Shown: positions 8,512-16,690 of the stretch, in pieces
How the letters are laid out: every line of letters begins with the position of its first letter
How positions within the stretch are numbered: position 1 is the stretch's first letter
Origin: Nocardioides iriomotensis
GTDB lineage: Bacteria > Actinomycetota > Actinomycetes > Propionibacteriales > Nocardioidaceae
DNA: 64,000 nt
Assembly: GCF_004168035.1 (NCBI RefSeq)
Contig: NZ_SDPU01000035.1
Location: forward strand, 124,001-188,000
Reading direction: 5' to 3'
Made by a program: the position numbers and the translations under genes
Notes under the pieces: model-generated
What the model saw: only the letters and a program-made list of their open reading frames with translations
Told to the model about the DNA's origin: nothing
The model's database searches: none

Positions 8512-9273
8512 ATGCCGGCCGCCACTCCTCCCGTGCCCGAGTTCGAGCGGCGTTGGACCAACGTCGACCTCTCCGGGGCGCGGTTCCACAACGTCGTCCT
8601 GTCCGGTGCCAAGATCACCGGCGTCTGGGCCCGAGACCTGGTGGTCGACGGCGACCTGCGCGGGCTGACCGTCAACGGCATCGACGTGATGCCGTACGTC
8701 GAGCAGCGGCTCGCCGCCGAGCACCCCGAGCTCGGGCAGATCTGGTCCGGCGACCTCGACGACCTGCGCGCCGGCTGGGCGACGGTGCGTGCCGCGTGGG
8801 AGTCGACGGAGGCCGAGGTCGCCGCGCTCGACGAGGCGATGCTGCACGAGCGTGTCGATGACGAGTACTCCTACCTCGAGACGCTGCGCCACCTCGTCTT
8901 CGCCTCCGACGCCTGGTTGCGGCGCTGCCTCCTCGGCGAGACCGACTTCTGGTACGCCGGTGTCCCGCACGACGAGATGGAGCCCGAGGTGCTGGAGCTG
9001 CTGCCGATCGACGCCGCCGCCGACCCCGCGCTCGACGAGGTGATGGCGGTCCGGCTCGACCGCCGCGGCGTCCTCGACCGGCTGCTCGCCGAGGCCACGC
9101 CCGACGCGCTGGCGGAGCACCCGCCGGCACGCGAGCGCAACGGCTACCCCCTCGACACCAGCGGGCGCACGGTCGGGGAGTGCCTGCGGTGCATCGTCAA
9201 CGAGGAGTGGTGGCACCACCGCTACGCCACCCGTGACCTCGCGGTCGTCCGCCAGGGAGTGGCGGAGCGGTAG
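8512..9273 (+). CDS. DinB superfamily protein with N-terminal pentapeptide-like repeats
   Basis: 253 residues. The first about 50 residues show A(D/N)LxX-type repeats (VDLSGARFHNVVLSGAKITG). The remainder is a four-helix DinB_2 domain, with metal-ligand candidates His in ETLRHLVFASDAWLRR and the C-terminal EEWWHHRYATRDL. DinB-like proteins in actinobacteria often use mycothiol as cofactor, but activity here is unknown. ATG 8512 was preferred over in-frame 8443 because of the hexamer 7 nt upstream. Confidence 0.85.
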   Translation: MPAATPPVPEFERRWTNVDLSGARFHNVVLSGAKITGVWARDLVVDGDLRGLTVNGIDVMPYVEQRLAAEHPELGQIWSGDLDDLRAGWATVRAAWESTEAEVAALDEAMLHERVDDEYSYLETLRHLVFASDAWLRRCLLGETDFWYAGVPHDEMEPEVLELLPIDAAADPALDEVMAVRLDRRGVLDRLLAEATPDALAEHPPARERNGYPLDTSGRTVGECLRCIVNEEWWHHRYATRDLAVVRQGVAER

Positions 9274-9282
9274 GCACGCGCA

Positions 9283-9317
9283 ACGGTGGCCCCGGTTCGC
9301 AGGGCCGGGGCCACCGT
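9283..9317. terminator. bidirectional hairpin between convergent genes
   Basis: Perfect 13-bp stem (9283-9295 with 9305-9317) and a 9-nt loop between the DinB gene on + and the fasciclin gene on -. It can serve both strands; no U-tract. Confidence 0.7.
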
Positions 9318-9383
9318 CGTCTCGACCCGGGTCGGGTGCCGTGGGTGCGGAAAGGAGATCGCACGCGGCCCGGGTGCCATGGG

Positions 9384-10064
9384 TCACATCTGCGGCATCA
9401 GGACCGAGTCGATGAGGTACACCGTCGCGTTGGCGGTCTGCACGCCGCCGCAGATGACGTTGGCGTCGTTGACCTTGAGCGAGTCGCCGGAGCCGGTGAT
9501 CTCGACGTCGCCGCCCTGGACGGTCGTCTGGGTGGTGCCGGCGATCTCGTCGGGCGAGAGCTGGCCGGGCACGACGTGGTAGGTCAGCACCGTCGACAGG
9601 GTCTCGGCGCCCTTCGGCGTGCCGAGCGCCTTGACCGTCTTCTTCGGCAGCTGCGCGAACGCGTCGTCGACGGGGGCGAAGACGGTGAACTCGTCGCCGT
9701 TGAGGGTGTCGACGAGGTCGACCTTCGGGTTGAGCTGCCCGGAGACCGCCGCGGTGAGGGTCTTCAGCAGCGGGTTGTTCGATGCGGCGACGGCGACCGG
9801 GTCGGCCGACATGCCTTCCACCGACCCGGCGCCGTCCGGCACCTGCTCGGCGTAGTCGGCGCAGCCCGGGCCGACGAGATTCGCGGCCGGGTCTGACGCC
9901 ATGTCGTCCTCCTCCATGCTGTCGGACGGCGTCTCGGACTGCATCGGTGTCGCGGAGGACTCGTCGGTCGTGTCGGCGGCGGAGTCGTTGCCCCCGCACG
10001 CGGCCGTCATCGTGATCGCGGAGACCACGGCGATGGACGCGGCAACCTTCTTCATGGTGCGCAT
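9384..10064 (-). CDS. fasciclin-domain lipoprotein (MPT83/MPT70-like)
   Basis: 226 residues with a signal peptide ending MTAACGG (lipid-anchor Cys near 23, an imperfect lipobox), then an acidic Ser/Asp/Glu linker and one FAS1 domain (residues about 85-226) with the [12 protein letters not shown] and YHVVPG boxes. In Mycobacterium tuberculosis the related secreted proteins MPT70 and MPT83 are SigK-controlled; function is thought to be adhesion or surface related. Two in-frame ATGs upstream (to 10148) overlap the putative promoter at 10117-10143, so ATG 10064 behind GAAGGGAAG is chosen. The gene lies downstream of the molybdopterin oxidoreductase. Confidence 0.9.
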   Translation of the reverse strand: MRTMKKVAASIAVVSAITMTAACGGNDSAADTTDESSATPMQSETPSDSMEEDDMASDPAANLVGPGCADYAEQVPDGAGSVEGMSADPVAVAASNNPLLKTLTAAVSGQLNPKVDLVDTLNGDEFTVFAPVDDAFAQLPKKTVKALGTPKGAETLSTVLTYHVVPGQLSPDEIAGTTQTTVQGGDVEITGSGDSLKVNDANVICGGVQTANATVYLIDSVLMPQM

Positions 10065-10116
10065 GAGGGTGCTTCCCTTCGTCGGTGACGAGGCGTTATG
10101 CCTTGTGTCACAGGGG

Positions 10117-10143
10117 ATTCGGCGCGACATGGTGATCGGATTG
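10117..10143 (-). promoter_or_regulatory. SigK-like ECF promoter of fasciclin gene
   Basis: On the minus strand CAATCC (10143-10138), a 15-bp spacer and CCGAAT (10122-10117). The known mycobacterial SigK consensus is CCATCC and CCGAAT. The same pair with identical spacing lies before the neighbouring gene. Leader about 45 nt. Confidence 0.45.
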
Positions 10144-10157
10144 GTCATGGGCGGAAG

Positions 10158-11726
10158 TCATCCGACGACCACGTCGACGCTGTGCCACCCGGTCGACCCG
10201 TCGGGAGCGATCGGCGTGCGCTCGGAGGTCTGCGTGTAGCCGGACCGGTCGGTGGCGCGCACCTCGAGCTTGTGGCTGCCGGGCTCCGCGTCCCAGCGGT
10301 AGACCCACTGCCGCCAGGTGTTGACGTTGTCCGCAGCGGCGAGGTCGGCCTCCTGCCAGGCGCCGCCGTCGACGCGCACCTCGACCTTCGCGATGCCGCG
10401 GTCCTGCGACCACGCGACGCCGGCCACTGCGTTGCGACCCTTCTTCAGGCGGGCGAACGAGCGCGGGACGTCGATCCTCGAGGACGTCTTGATCGGTGCC
10501 TGCGCGCTGTAGCCGCGCGTGGTCCAGTACGCCTGGAAGTCGGCGAACCGGGTCACCTCCAGGTCGACGAGCCACTTCGTCGCCGAGACGTAGCCGTAGA
10601 GGCCGGGTGTCACCATCCGGGCCGGGAAGCCGTGCTCGAGGGGCAGCGGCTCGCCGTTCATCGCAATCGCGACGAGCGCGTTGCGTTGCGGGTCCTGGAG
10701 CACCTCCAGCGGGGTGCCGACGGTGAAGTCGTCGGCGCTCGTGGACTTCACCGCGTCGGCGCCGGCTTGCACGCCTGCCTCCTCCAGCAGGTCGCGCATC
10801 GGGACACCGATCCAGGCGGCGTTGCCGACGTACTCGCCGCCGACCTCGTTGGAGACGCAGGTCAGCGTGATGCGGTCCTCGACCAGCCGCCGCTCCAGCA
10901 GGTCCTGGAACGTCAGGGTCAGCTCCTTGTCGACCATGCCGTGGATGCGCAGTGTCCATCCGTCGAGCGGCACGTCGGGCACCCGCAACGCGGTGTCGAC
11001 GCGGTAGAAGTCGCGGTTGCTCGTCAGGTACGGCGTGAGGCCGTCGACGCCGAGGTCGACGCCCGTGGGAAGCGGCGGGGCGGGCACGGTGGGGCGCGGG
11101 ACCGTCAGGTCGGCGCGGGCCGCGGCGGCCGCTGAGCCGCCCAGCGCCCGCGCGGCGAGGCCACCGGCGCTCGCGGCGACGGCCACGGCGGCCGCGGCGC
11201 GCAAGAACACGCGACGGTCGAACGCGGCGGGCAGGTCGTCGCCGGGCACGCCCGTCGGGAGCATCACGGGCGGCCGGGCGGGGCGGCGCAGCGTGCCGAG
11301 CAGCCAGGTGAGGGAGCCGAACCCGACCAGCAGCAGCACGACCGCCGGCAGCACTCGGGCGGCCGGGCCGGCCGTGGCCGCGCGGTCGGTCAGCGCGGCG
11401 GCCGTCGCGACGAGGGCGAGCAGCACGAACGCGCCGAGAGCGACCCGCGGTCGACGTACCCCCACGGCGCCGGCGACCACGGCGATCACGGCGACCGTCC
11501 CGATGACACCCCCGATGAGGACCGCCTTGTCGGCCGTCCCGAAGGTGGCGACGGCCCACTCCTTGACCGGGCGGGGCGCGGCGTCCACGGCCCGGTTGGC
11601 GACGGCGAGCAGCGGGGACGTGACCCCGTCGAGCGCGGCCGCGACGGCTTCGGACACCGCCACGGCAGCGGCCCCGGCCAGGAGCCCGGCGAGGCCGCCG
11701 GCGAGCAGGTTTCCTCGGGTGGTCAT
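10158..11726 (-). CDS. membrane-anchored molybdopterin-dependent oxidoreductase (sulfite oxidase family)
   Basis: 522 residues. Four hydrophobic helices fill residues 1-160. Then a twin-arginine-like stretch (FDRRVFLRAAAAVA) leads the catalytic part outside the membrane. The Moco domain includes the phrase TLTCVSNEVGG with the molybdenum-ligand Cys near 290 and LEHGFPARMVTPGLYGYVSATKW, typical of the SUOX/YedY group. A Mo-co dimerisation beta-domain closes the protein (VAWSQDRGIAKVEVRVDGG). Substrate unknown. It is followed 93 bp later by the fasciclin gene. ATG 11726 lies 7 nt after the -10 of a SigK-like promoter. Confidence 0.9.
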   Translation of the reverse strand: MTTRGNLLAGGLAGLLAGAAAVAVSEAVAAALDGVTSPLLAVANRAVDAAPRPVKEWAVATFGTADKAVLIGGVIGTVAVIAVVAGAVGVRRPRVALGAFVLLALVATAAALTDRAATAGPAARVLPAVVLLLVGFGSLTWLLGTLRRPARPPVMLPTGVPGDDLPAAFDRRVFLRAAAAVAVAASAGGLAARALGGSAAAAARADLTVPRPTVPAPPLPTGVDLGVDGLTPYLTSNRDFYRVDTALRVPDVPLDGWTLRIHGMVDKELTLTFQDLLERRLVEDRITLTCVSNEVGGEYVGNAAWIGVPMRDLLEEAGVQAGADAVKSTSADDFTVGTPLEVLQDPQRNALVAIAMNGEPLPLEHGFPARMVTPGLYGYVSATKWLVDLEVTRFADFQAYWTTRGYSAQAPIKTSSRIDVPRSFARLKKGRNAVAGVAWSQDRGIAKVEVRVDGGAWQEADLAAADNVNTWRQWVYRWDAEPGSHKLEVRATDRSGYTQTSERTPIAPDGSTGWHSVDVVVG

Positions 11727-11733
11727 ACCCGTG

Positions 11734-11760
11734 GTTCGGGCACGACTCGCTGCCGGATGG
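11734..11760 (-). promoter_or_regulatory. SigK-like ECF promoter of molybdopterin oxidoreductase
   Basis: On the minus strand CCATCC (11760-11755), a 15-bp spacer and CCGAAC (11739-11734), ending 7 nt before ATG 11726. The -35 matches the mycobacterial SigK consensus fully and the -10 in five of six positions. Confidence 0.5.
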
Positions 11761-11781
11761 GAGTCCCGGGCCGACCCCGCG

Positions 11782-13473
11782 TCAGGAGGCGGTCAGGGAC
11801 ACGTCGTCGACGGTCACCGCGCTCGGGTCGTGCGCCGGACCCGCGGTGACGAGGAGGCGGAGCTTCGAGCTCCCCGCCGCCTTCGGCGTGAGCGAGACCT
11901 CGATGCGTTGCCAGGAGTTCGTCGTCTTCGTCGCGACGCGTGCGTCCTGCACCCGCTTGCCGTCGACCTTCTCCCGGAGGTGCAGCACCAGCCGCAGGTC
12001 CGAGCGGCTGCGCATCCACAGCACCGCCGTGTAGAGCTTCCGCTCCGGGTCGGTGGTCCACTTGTGCGTGCCACGCAGGGCCAGCACGTGCGCGGACCTG
12101 TCGACCGTGTGCACGCGTGCGGCGTACGCACCCGAGTGGGCGGTCGTGACCTGGTGCAGCCGGAGGCCGGGCCGACCGGCCGTGCTCCACCCGTGCAGGG
12201 CGTTCTCGAAGCTGCCGTTGCGGAGCAGGTTGGGCGAGACCGGTACCTCCGCCGGCGGCGGCGGTGCGGCGGTGCTGACCGTGACCGTCTGGGAGGAGCT
12301 GCTCGAGCCCGCGCTGTTGGTGACCGTCAGCGTCGCGGTGTAGCTACCGGTCGAGGCGTAGACGTGGCTCGGGCTCTGCGACGTCGAGGTCCCGCCGTCC
12401 CCGAAGGCCCAGCTCCACGTGCTGGGCGAGCCGGTCGACGTGTCCTGGAAGGCCACGGTGAGCGGAGCCGCGCCGCTCGAAGGCGTCTCCGTGAAGGAGG
12501 CAGACGGCCTGGCCGGCGACGGCGAGGGCGAGGGTGACGGAGATGGTGACGGTGTCCCGCCGCCGGAGCCGATGCCGCTGAAGACGAAGATCGCGTGGGC
12601 CTTGGGGTCACCGGGCGCGCGGAAGTCGTACCCGTCCGAGACGTACATCTTGTCTCCGACGACCTCGACCGCACGGGTGTCGAGCAGCCCGAACGACGAC
12701 AGCTGCATGGTCCAGCCCGACACCAGGGTCCGGGTGCTCCAGGCCACCCGGTTCACCGTCGTGGAGGTCTGCGCGACGAGCAGGTCTTTGCCGTCGTCGG
12801 TGAAGTCCATCCCGAGGATGCCCGAGACGCCCCCCACCGAGAAGGCGGGCCCGGTGCTGTTGGAGGCGAAGTCGTAGCTCTGGAAGGTCGAGTTGACGCC
12901 GACGTACACCTTCTTGTCCGCGGGGTTCCACCCAGCCGCGGTGAAGTCGGATCCGGGCAGCGGCTGGAACGCGTCCGGCTGCAGCTTCCCGGACACCCGG
13001 CGGAGCCGGTACGCCGTCGGCAGGACGCCGATGGCGCAGCACGAGCCGGAGAACGCGTAGAGCACGTCGTTGGTCTCGTCGTAGGCGAGGCTCTCCAGGT
13101 CCCGCGAACGGTCCGGTCCAGCGCTGCCGCCACCGCCGAGACGGGGCGTGTTGCTCAGGGTCGAGCCGTTGATCGTGCGCTTGAGAGCCCCCGTGGTCGC
13201 GTTGATCTCGTAGAGGGAGCGCGCGTCGTCGTCGGCGATCCAGATCGACCCGTCCTTGGGCACGTAGGCCATGCCCTCGTTGTCCTTCGCGGACACCGAC
13301 GAGCCCGCGAACGGACTCGTGGCGATCGTCCGGTCGAGCTTGAGGCTGGGCTTCGGCGCCAGGGCCGCCGAGGCGACCCAGGTCGTCAGGAAGCCGACGC
13401 AGAGCGCCGCCGCCAGTGTTGTCACGATCGCCGTCCGGGTCCCCCGTGAGGACCACCACCTGGCTGTGAGCAT
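11782..13473 (-). CDS. secreted PKD-domain protein with N-terminal propeller-like region
   Basis: 563 residues. The N-terminal hydrophobic segment (IVTTLAAALCVGFLTTWVASAA) is a signal peptide or anchor. Residues about 40-310 look like an esterase-like or NHL-type beta-propeller (repeated phrases KDNEGMAYVPKDGSIWIADDD, RSRDLESLAYDETNDVLYAFSG, DFTDDGKDLLVAQ). A Pro-Ser repeat linker leads to one PKD domain (PLTVAFQDTSTG, FGDGGTSTSQSPSHVY). The C-terminal about 150 residues resemble a carbohydrate-binding or galactose-binding beta-sandwich (LLRNGSFENALHGWS). Extracellular binding or cell-surface role inferred. ATG 13473 is preceded by GGGAGGG. Confidence 0.8.
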   Translation of the reverse strand: MLTARWWSSRGTRTAIVTTLAAALCVGFLTTWVASAALAPKPSLKLDRTIATSPFAGSSVSAKDNEGMAYVPKDGSIWIADDDARSLYEINATTGALKRTINGSTLSNTPRLGGGGSAGPDRSRDLESLAYDETNDVLYAFSGSCCAIGVLPTAYRLRRVSGKLQPDAFQPLPGSDFTAAGWNPADKKVYVGVNSTFQSYDFASNSTGPAFSVGGVSGILGMDFTDDGKDLLVAQTSTTVNRVAWSTRTLVSGWTMQLSSFGLLDTRAVEVVGDKMYVSDGYDFRAPGDPKAHAIFVFSGIGSGGGTPSPSPSPSPSPSPARPSASFTETPSSGAAPLTVAFQDTSTGSPSTWSWAFGDGGTSTSQSPSHVYASTGSYTATLTVTNSAGSSSSSQTVTVSTAAPPPPAEVPVSPNLLRNGSFENALHGWSTAGRPGLRLHQVTTAHSGAYAARVHTVDRSAHVLALRGTHKWTTDPERKLYTAVLWMRSRSDLRLVLHLREKVDGKRVQDARVATKTTNSWQRIEVSLTPKAAGSSKLRLLVTAGPAHDPSAVTVDDVSLTAS

Positions 13474-13627
13474 GTGGGCCCTCCCAAGCCGCCAGTCCCC
13501 CTGTAGGCAGGTACGCCACCAGGCTGCTGGGCGGCGATGCCCGTCCGCGCCCACTGCCGGAACGAGTTGTCGTACGCAGATGTGACCACGCCACCGGATG
13601 CACGCCCCGGGCGTGGTCAGGTCGGGC

Positions 13628-13673
13628 CAGAAATGTGTAGTGCCCAAGAACCAGGCCCGGATGGGTCGACCGG
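13628..13673 (+). repeat. diverged direct repeat, copy A
   Basis: Shares the spaced blocks GTGTAGT-CCC, CCAGGCC and GGGTCG-CCGG with copy B at 13832, in the same order and orientation and with similar spacing. Confidence 0.45.
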
Positions 13674-13831
13674 AAATGCAACGTCGCACGGGGTCGTCGA
13701 GGAGTCCCGCCCGGCGTTTGGCGGCCACCGCCTCGCCACGGCTGGCCGCGTGCGGCTTGGCCAGTGGGGCGGCACGATCCGCGGTCCAAGGTTCGGGAGG
13801 ACCGTTCCGGCCGCCCGTGGTCGCCCCGGGT

Positions 13832-13872
13832 CAGGGACGTGTAGTACCCGCGGGCCAGGCCGGGTCGGCCGG
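13832..13872 (+). repeat. diverged direct repeat, copy B
   Basis: Second copy of the motif at 13628, about 205 bp away; five bases shorter, with scattered substitutions. Confidence 0.45.
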
Positions 13873-13974
13873 ACCGGTACTTCTCGCGACGTTCGGCGAG
13901 TTCACCCCCGGCTGCCGGTGCGGCTCGCCTAGCCTCGCGTGGTTCGTGGCCGTGATCGACACCGGGGGAGGGAC

Positions 13975-14685
13975 ATGACGCGCTCGCGCGCCCGTGTCGT
14001 CGCGCCGGTCCTGGCGCTTCTCACCGGCCTGCTGAGCGTCCTGGCGATCGCGCCGGCCCAGGCGTACGACCGCGACTGCGGTGACTTCGCCACCCAGCGG
14101 GCGGCCCAGCTGTTCTACCTGGGCAACGGCGGACCCAGGCTGGACCCGCACCGGCTGGACGAGGACGACGACGGGATCGCCTGCGAGTCGAACAGCTGCC
14201 CCTGCCTCTCCTCGCGCACGAGCGGCGGCAGCACGCCGAGCACGCCGCCGCGGTCCGCCGCGACGACGCGGGTCGAGCAGTCCGCGACAGTCGTACACGT
14301 GACCGACGGCGACACCATCGCCGTCCGGCTGTCGACGGGCGGCACCCGCGACGTGCGGCTCGTCGGCATCGACACGCCGGAGGTCTACGGCGGTGCCGAG
14401 TGCGGCGGCGACGAGGCGTCGCAGAGCCTGCGGAGGATCCTGCCGGTCGGCACCCGGGTCACCCTCTACTCCGACCCGACCCAGGACCTGAAGGACCGCT
14501 ACGGCCGGCTCCTGCGCTACGTCCACAAGATGTCCACCGGGAGGGACGTCAACCGGCAGCAGGTGTACCTCGGCCACGCCAGGGTCTACGTCTACGACCA
14601 CCACCCGTTCCAGCGCGTCACGGGTTACCGGAAGGCCGCCACGGTCGCCAAGGCCTCGGCACGCGGCCTCTGGGGCCGCTGCTGA
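13975..14685 (+). CDS. secreted thermonuclease-like protein with excalibur domain
   Basis: 236 residues. The signal peptide (residues 1-29, APAQA cleavage) is followed by an excalibur calcium-binding motif LDEDDDGIACES (residues about 60-71), a Ser/Pro linker and a staphylococcal-nuclease (SNase) domain: VTDGDTIAV, VRLVGIDTPEV and KDRYGRLLRYV carry the calcium and catalytic residues (Asp, Arg, Glu type). Probably an exported Ca2+-dependent nuclease used in nutrient recovery or competition. ATG 13975 lies just behind GGGGGAGGG. The stop is 8 bp from the convergent STAS gene. Confidence 0.9.
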   Translation: MTRSRARVVAPVLALLTGLLSVLAIAPAQAYDRDCGDFATQRAAQLFYLGNGGPRLDPHRLDEDDDGIACESNSCPCLSSRTSGGSTPSTPPRSAATTRVEQSATVVHVTDGDTIAVRLSTGGTRDVRLVGIDTPEVYGGAECGGDEASQSLRRILPVGTRVTLYSDPTQDLKDRYGRLLRYVHKMSTGRDVNRQQVYLGHARVYVYDHHPFQRVTGYRKAATVAKASARGLWGRC

Positions 14686-14693
14686 GGCAGGGC

Positions 14694-15119
14694 TCACCCC
14701 GGTGGGTGCGGCAGCCCGTCGACGTTCCTGGTGTCCGCGTCCACGTCGGGGAGCTCGGGGTCGGGGTCCCCGCGCTCCTGGTCGCGCCGCCACGGCTGCC
14801 GTACGACGGCACGACCCAGCGCCGCGAGCTCGTCGTAGAGGGCCAGCTCCGCGACCCGCACGAACATCGGCGACGCCGCCGTCAGCTCGAACCGGCGGCC
14901 CGAGGCCAGGACGACCTGCCGCGACCGCTCGAGCTCGTGCATGCAGCCGCAGTCGATGAAGATGACCCCCTCGAGGTCCAGCCACACGCGGTCGACGTCT
15001 CGAGCCGCGAGCTGCCGCAGCAGGGACCGCAGCCGGTCGCGGGAGCCGAGGTCGAGCTCGCCGACGACCCGCAGCCCGGCAGCATCGAACCCGCCGTAGG
15101 TTCGAAACGCGGGTTCCAT
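14694..15119 (-). CDS. STAS-domain protein
   Basis: 141 residues. Residues about 5-110 form a STAS fold as in anti-sigma-factor antagonists (GLRVVGELDLGSRDRL, VWLDLEGVIFIDCGC). The usual phosphorylatable Ser/Thr after the conserved Asp is replaced: the motif reads IDCGCMHEL. Regulation by a partner kinase may therefore be lost. The Pro/Asp-rich tail is unstructured. A further in-frame ATG at 15212, only 10 bp after the msrA stop and with its own GAAGGTG, would add 31 residues; I chose 15119 because the added part has no domain sequence. It is probably co-transcribed with msrA. Confidence 0.75.
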   Translation of the reverse strand: MEPAFRTYGGFDAAGLRVVGELDLGSRDRLRSLLRQLAARDVDRVWLDLEGVIFIDCGCMHELERSRQVVLASGRRFELTAASPMFVRVAELALYDELAALGRAVVRQPWRRDQERGDPDPELPDVDADTRNVDGLPHPPG

Positions 15120-15222
15120 GGCTTGATCCCCTCGTCTGCGCCGGCCCTCGCTCCCGAGCGGCTGGCTGGCGGCCACCTCGACGGTACGCCTCCCGGTCGG
15201 TGTCGTATCCATCGCGTCACCT

Positions 15223-15738
15223 TCAGGAGGTGTGCGCGCGCTGGGGGAGCCTCCAGCCCGGCCGCGGGAAGTGGCACATGTCGCCGTCCGGGTGCTTCTG
15301 CAGGTAGTACTGGTCCTCGGGACCGGCCTCCCAGAAGCGGGTGACCGGCTCGACCGTCGTGACGACCTTGCCGGGCCACAGGCCGGACGCGTCGATGTCG
15401 GCGATCGTGGCCTCGGCCGTCCGTCGCTGCGTCTCGTCCGCGTAGAAGACCACCGAGCGGTACTCCGTGCCGACGTCCTCCATCTGTCGGTTCGGGGTCG
15501 TCGGGTCGTGGATCTGGAAGAACAGCTCCAGGATCTCGCGGTACGAGGTCTGCTCCGCGTCGAAGGCGATCTCCACCGCCTCGGCATGGTTGCCCGGGCT
15601 GGTCTCGGTGGGGTCGAGGGTGTCGCCTCCGGTCCAGCCGGCGCGAGTGCCGACCACCCCCGGCTTCCGGCGCATCAGCTCCTGGATGCCCCAGAAGCAT
15701 CCGCCTGCCACGACTGCAGTCTCGGTCCTGGGTTCCAT
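15223..15738 (-). CDS. msrA: peptide methionine (S)-S-oxide reductase
   Basis: 171 residues. Reduces Met-S-sulfoxide in oxidised proteins. The catalytic Cys14 lies in AGGCFWGIQ, and substrate-binding motifs [23 protein letters not shown] and [10 protein letters not shown] follow. A C-terminal Cys in DMCHFPR may act as resolving residue. ATG 15738 (MEPRTE) was preferred to a GTG 18 bases upstream because GAGG sits close before it. An N-terminally deleted msrA-like remnant lies at 28988. Confidence 0.95.
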   Translation of the reverse strand: MEPRTETAVVAGGCFWGIQELMRRKPGVVGTRAGWTGGDTLDPTETSPGNHAEAVEIAFDAEQTSYREILELFFQIHDPTTPNRQMEDVGTEYRSVVFYADETQRRTAEATIADIDASGLWPGKVVTTVEPVTRFWEAGPEDQYYLQKHPDGDMCHFPRPGWRLPQRAHTS

Positions 15739-15783
15739 GGTGTGTACCTCGTCCACCCCCGTGCCGGCCTCACACGATCGAGG

Positions 15784-16299
15784 TTAGGACCGCCGCACTC
15801 CTGTGCCCATGCCCCGATCGAGCCACGGGCGCTGGGCGGCCAGCGGCCACCAGTGTCTCGTGCCGAGGTGCGTCTCGGCGTCGGTGCGCTCCAGCCACGC
15901 GCCGGCCGGGTCGAGGTCCGCCGGCACGTGGCAGCGCCAGACCACGAAGTGTGCGTACGGCGACGGCCACGGGTAGTCGTCGGGCGGGTCCGCGACCACG
16001 TTGCGCACGTACCCGAGCATCGAAGCGGGTCGAACCGTGCCGAGCGTCCGGACGAGCAGCGTCCGCAGGGTGGCTTCCACGTCGCCGCCGTCGATCGCCA
16101 GCGTCGGGAGGTCGTGGCCTCCGCCGTCCGCGCGGGCCACGGTGAGGACCCTCCCGTCGCGGGTCGCGAACAGCCGCACCAGGCAGGTGGGGTCGGGTAC
16201 GGCGGTGTCCCCGTCGGCCAGCACGACGTCGGCTCGTCCGCCGCGCGGAAGCCAGTTCGCGTCACGGTGGCTGACGATCACGCGTCCAGGGGTCGACAC
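15784..16299 (-). CDS. hypothetical protein with degenerate Nudix-like order
   Basis: 171 residues. The N-terminal two thirds (VRLFATRDGRVLTVARADGGGHDLPTLAIDGGD, then an Ala/Leu helix) follow the order of a Nudix hydrolase, but the REXXEEXG catalytic residues are missing. The C-terminal part (HFVVWRCHVPADLDPAGAWLERTD) is beta-rich. GTG 16299 lies 7 nt after the minus-strand hexamer TACGTT. A longer open frame to 16446 has no such support. Function unknown; an inactive Nudix-fold binding protein is one possibility. Confidence 0.65.
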   Translation of the reverse strand: MSTPGRVIVSHRDANWLPRGGRADVVLADGDTAVPDPTCLVRLFATRDGRVLTVARADGGGHDLPTLAIDGGDVEATLRTLLVRTLGTVRPASMLGYVRNVVADPPDDYPWPSPYAHFVVWRCHVPADLDPAGAWLERTDAETHLGTRHWWPLAAQRPWLDRGMGTGVRRS

Positions 16300-16306
16300 G
16301 GCGATC

Positions 16307-16312
16307 AACGTA
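16307..16312 (-). promoter_or_regulatory. -10 element of Nudix-like gene
   Basis: TACGTT on the minus strand, 7 nt before GTG 16299. Confidence 0.45.
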
Positions 16313-16476
16313 GTGCCGTCACCGCGGCGTCCGGGGGCGGGGCGGCTTCCGGCGTAGGGTGACGACGCCGGGCCGGAGCCGCGGACCGGACCGGACGAGT
16401 GGAACGGGGGGAACGCGATGCACGTCGCCATCGGGACCGCACACACGGGGCGCGCCGCCCCGAGGCGGGGGTAGGC

Positions 16477-16638
16477 GTGCTTCGGGCCGTCGCCGTGGGC
16501 GGCGGTGTCCTCTGCGTCGTGGCCGGCGGCGTCCTGCTGGCCACGGGCACCGCGCCGACGATCGCGGTCGTGCTCCTGGTCGTGGGACTGCTGGGGGTCG
16601 GCTTCAGCGTCGGGGGTCGAGCGGGCTCCTCGGGCTGA
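16477..16638 (+). CDS. small two-helix membrane protein (53 aa)
   Basis: From GTG 16477, preceded by a GGGGG run, the product is almost only two hydrophobic helices (AVGGGVLCVVAGGVLLATG and IAVVLLVVGLLGVGFSV) and a short polar tail. No known family recognised. An earlier in-frame ATG at 16399 would add a charged, low-complexity N-terminus. Confidence 0.5.
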   Translation: MLRAVAVGGGVLCVVAGGVLLATGTAPTIAVVLLVVGLLGVGFSVGGRAGSSG

Positions 16639-16690
16639 CGACCGACGCGACGACCTCGCGCAGCCGGTCCACCGTCAAGGTGGACGTCGA

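Larger units (their letters stand above)
13474..13974. other. 500-bp non-coding region
   Basis: No convincing gene. It separates two divergent secreted-protein genes and must contain both promoters. It holds two diverged copies of a ~45-bp motif (listed separately). TAGCCT at 13930-13935 may be the -10 of the nuclease gene, with a 33-nt leader. I looked for a c-di-GMP or other known riboswitch core before the PKD gene and did not find one. Confidence 0.5.

Noticed and set aside
13474-13600. Possible riboswitch before the PKD gene
   Set aside because: The GC-rich inverted blocks lack the conserved core of c-di-GMP, c-di-AMP or cobalamin riboswitches.
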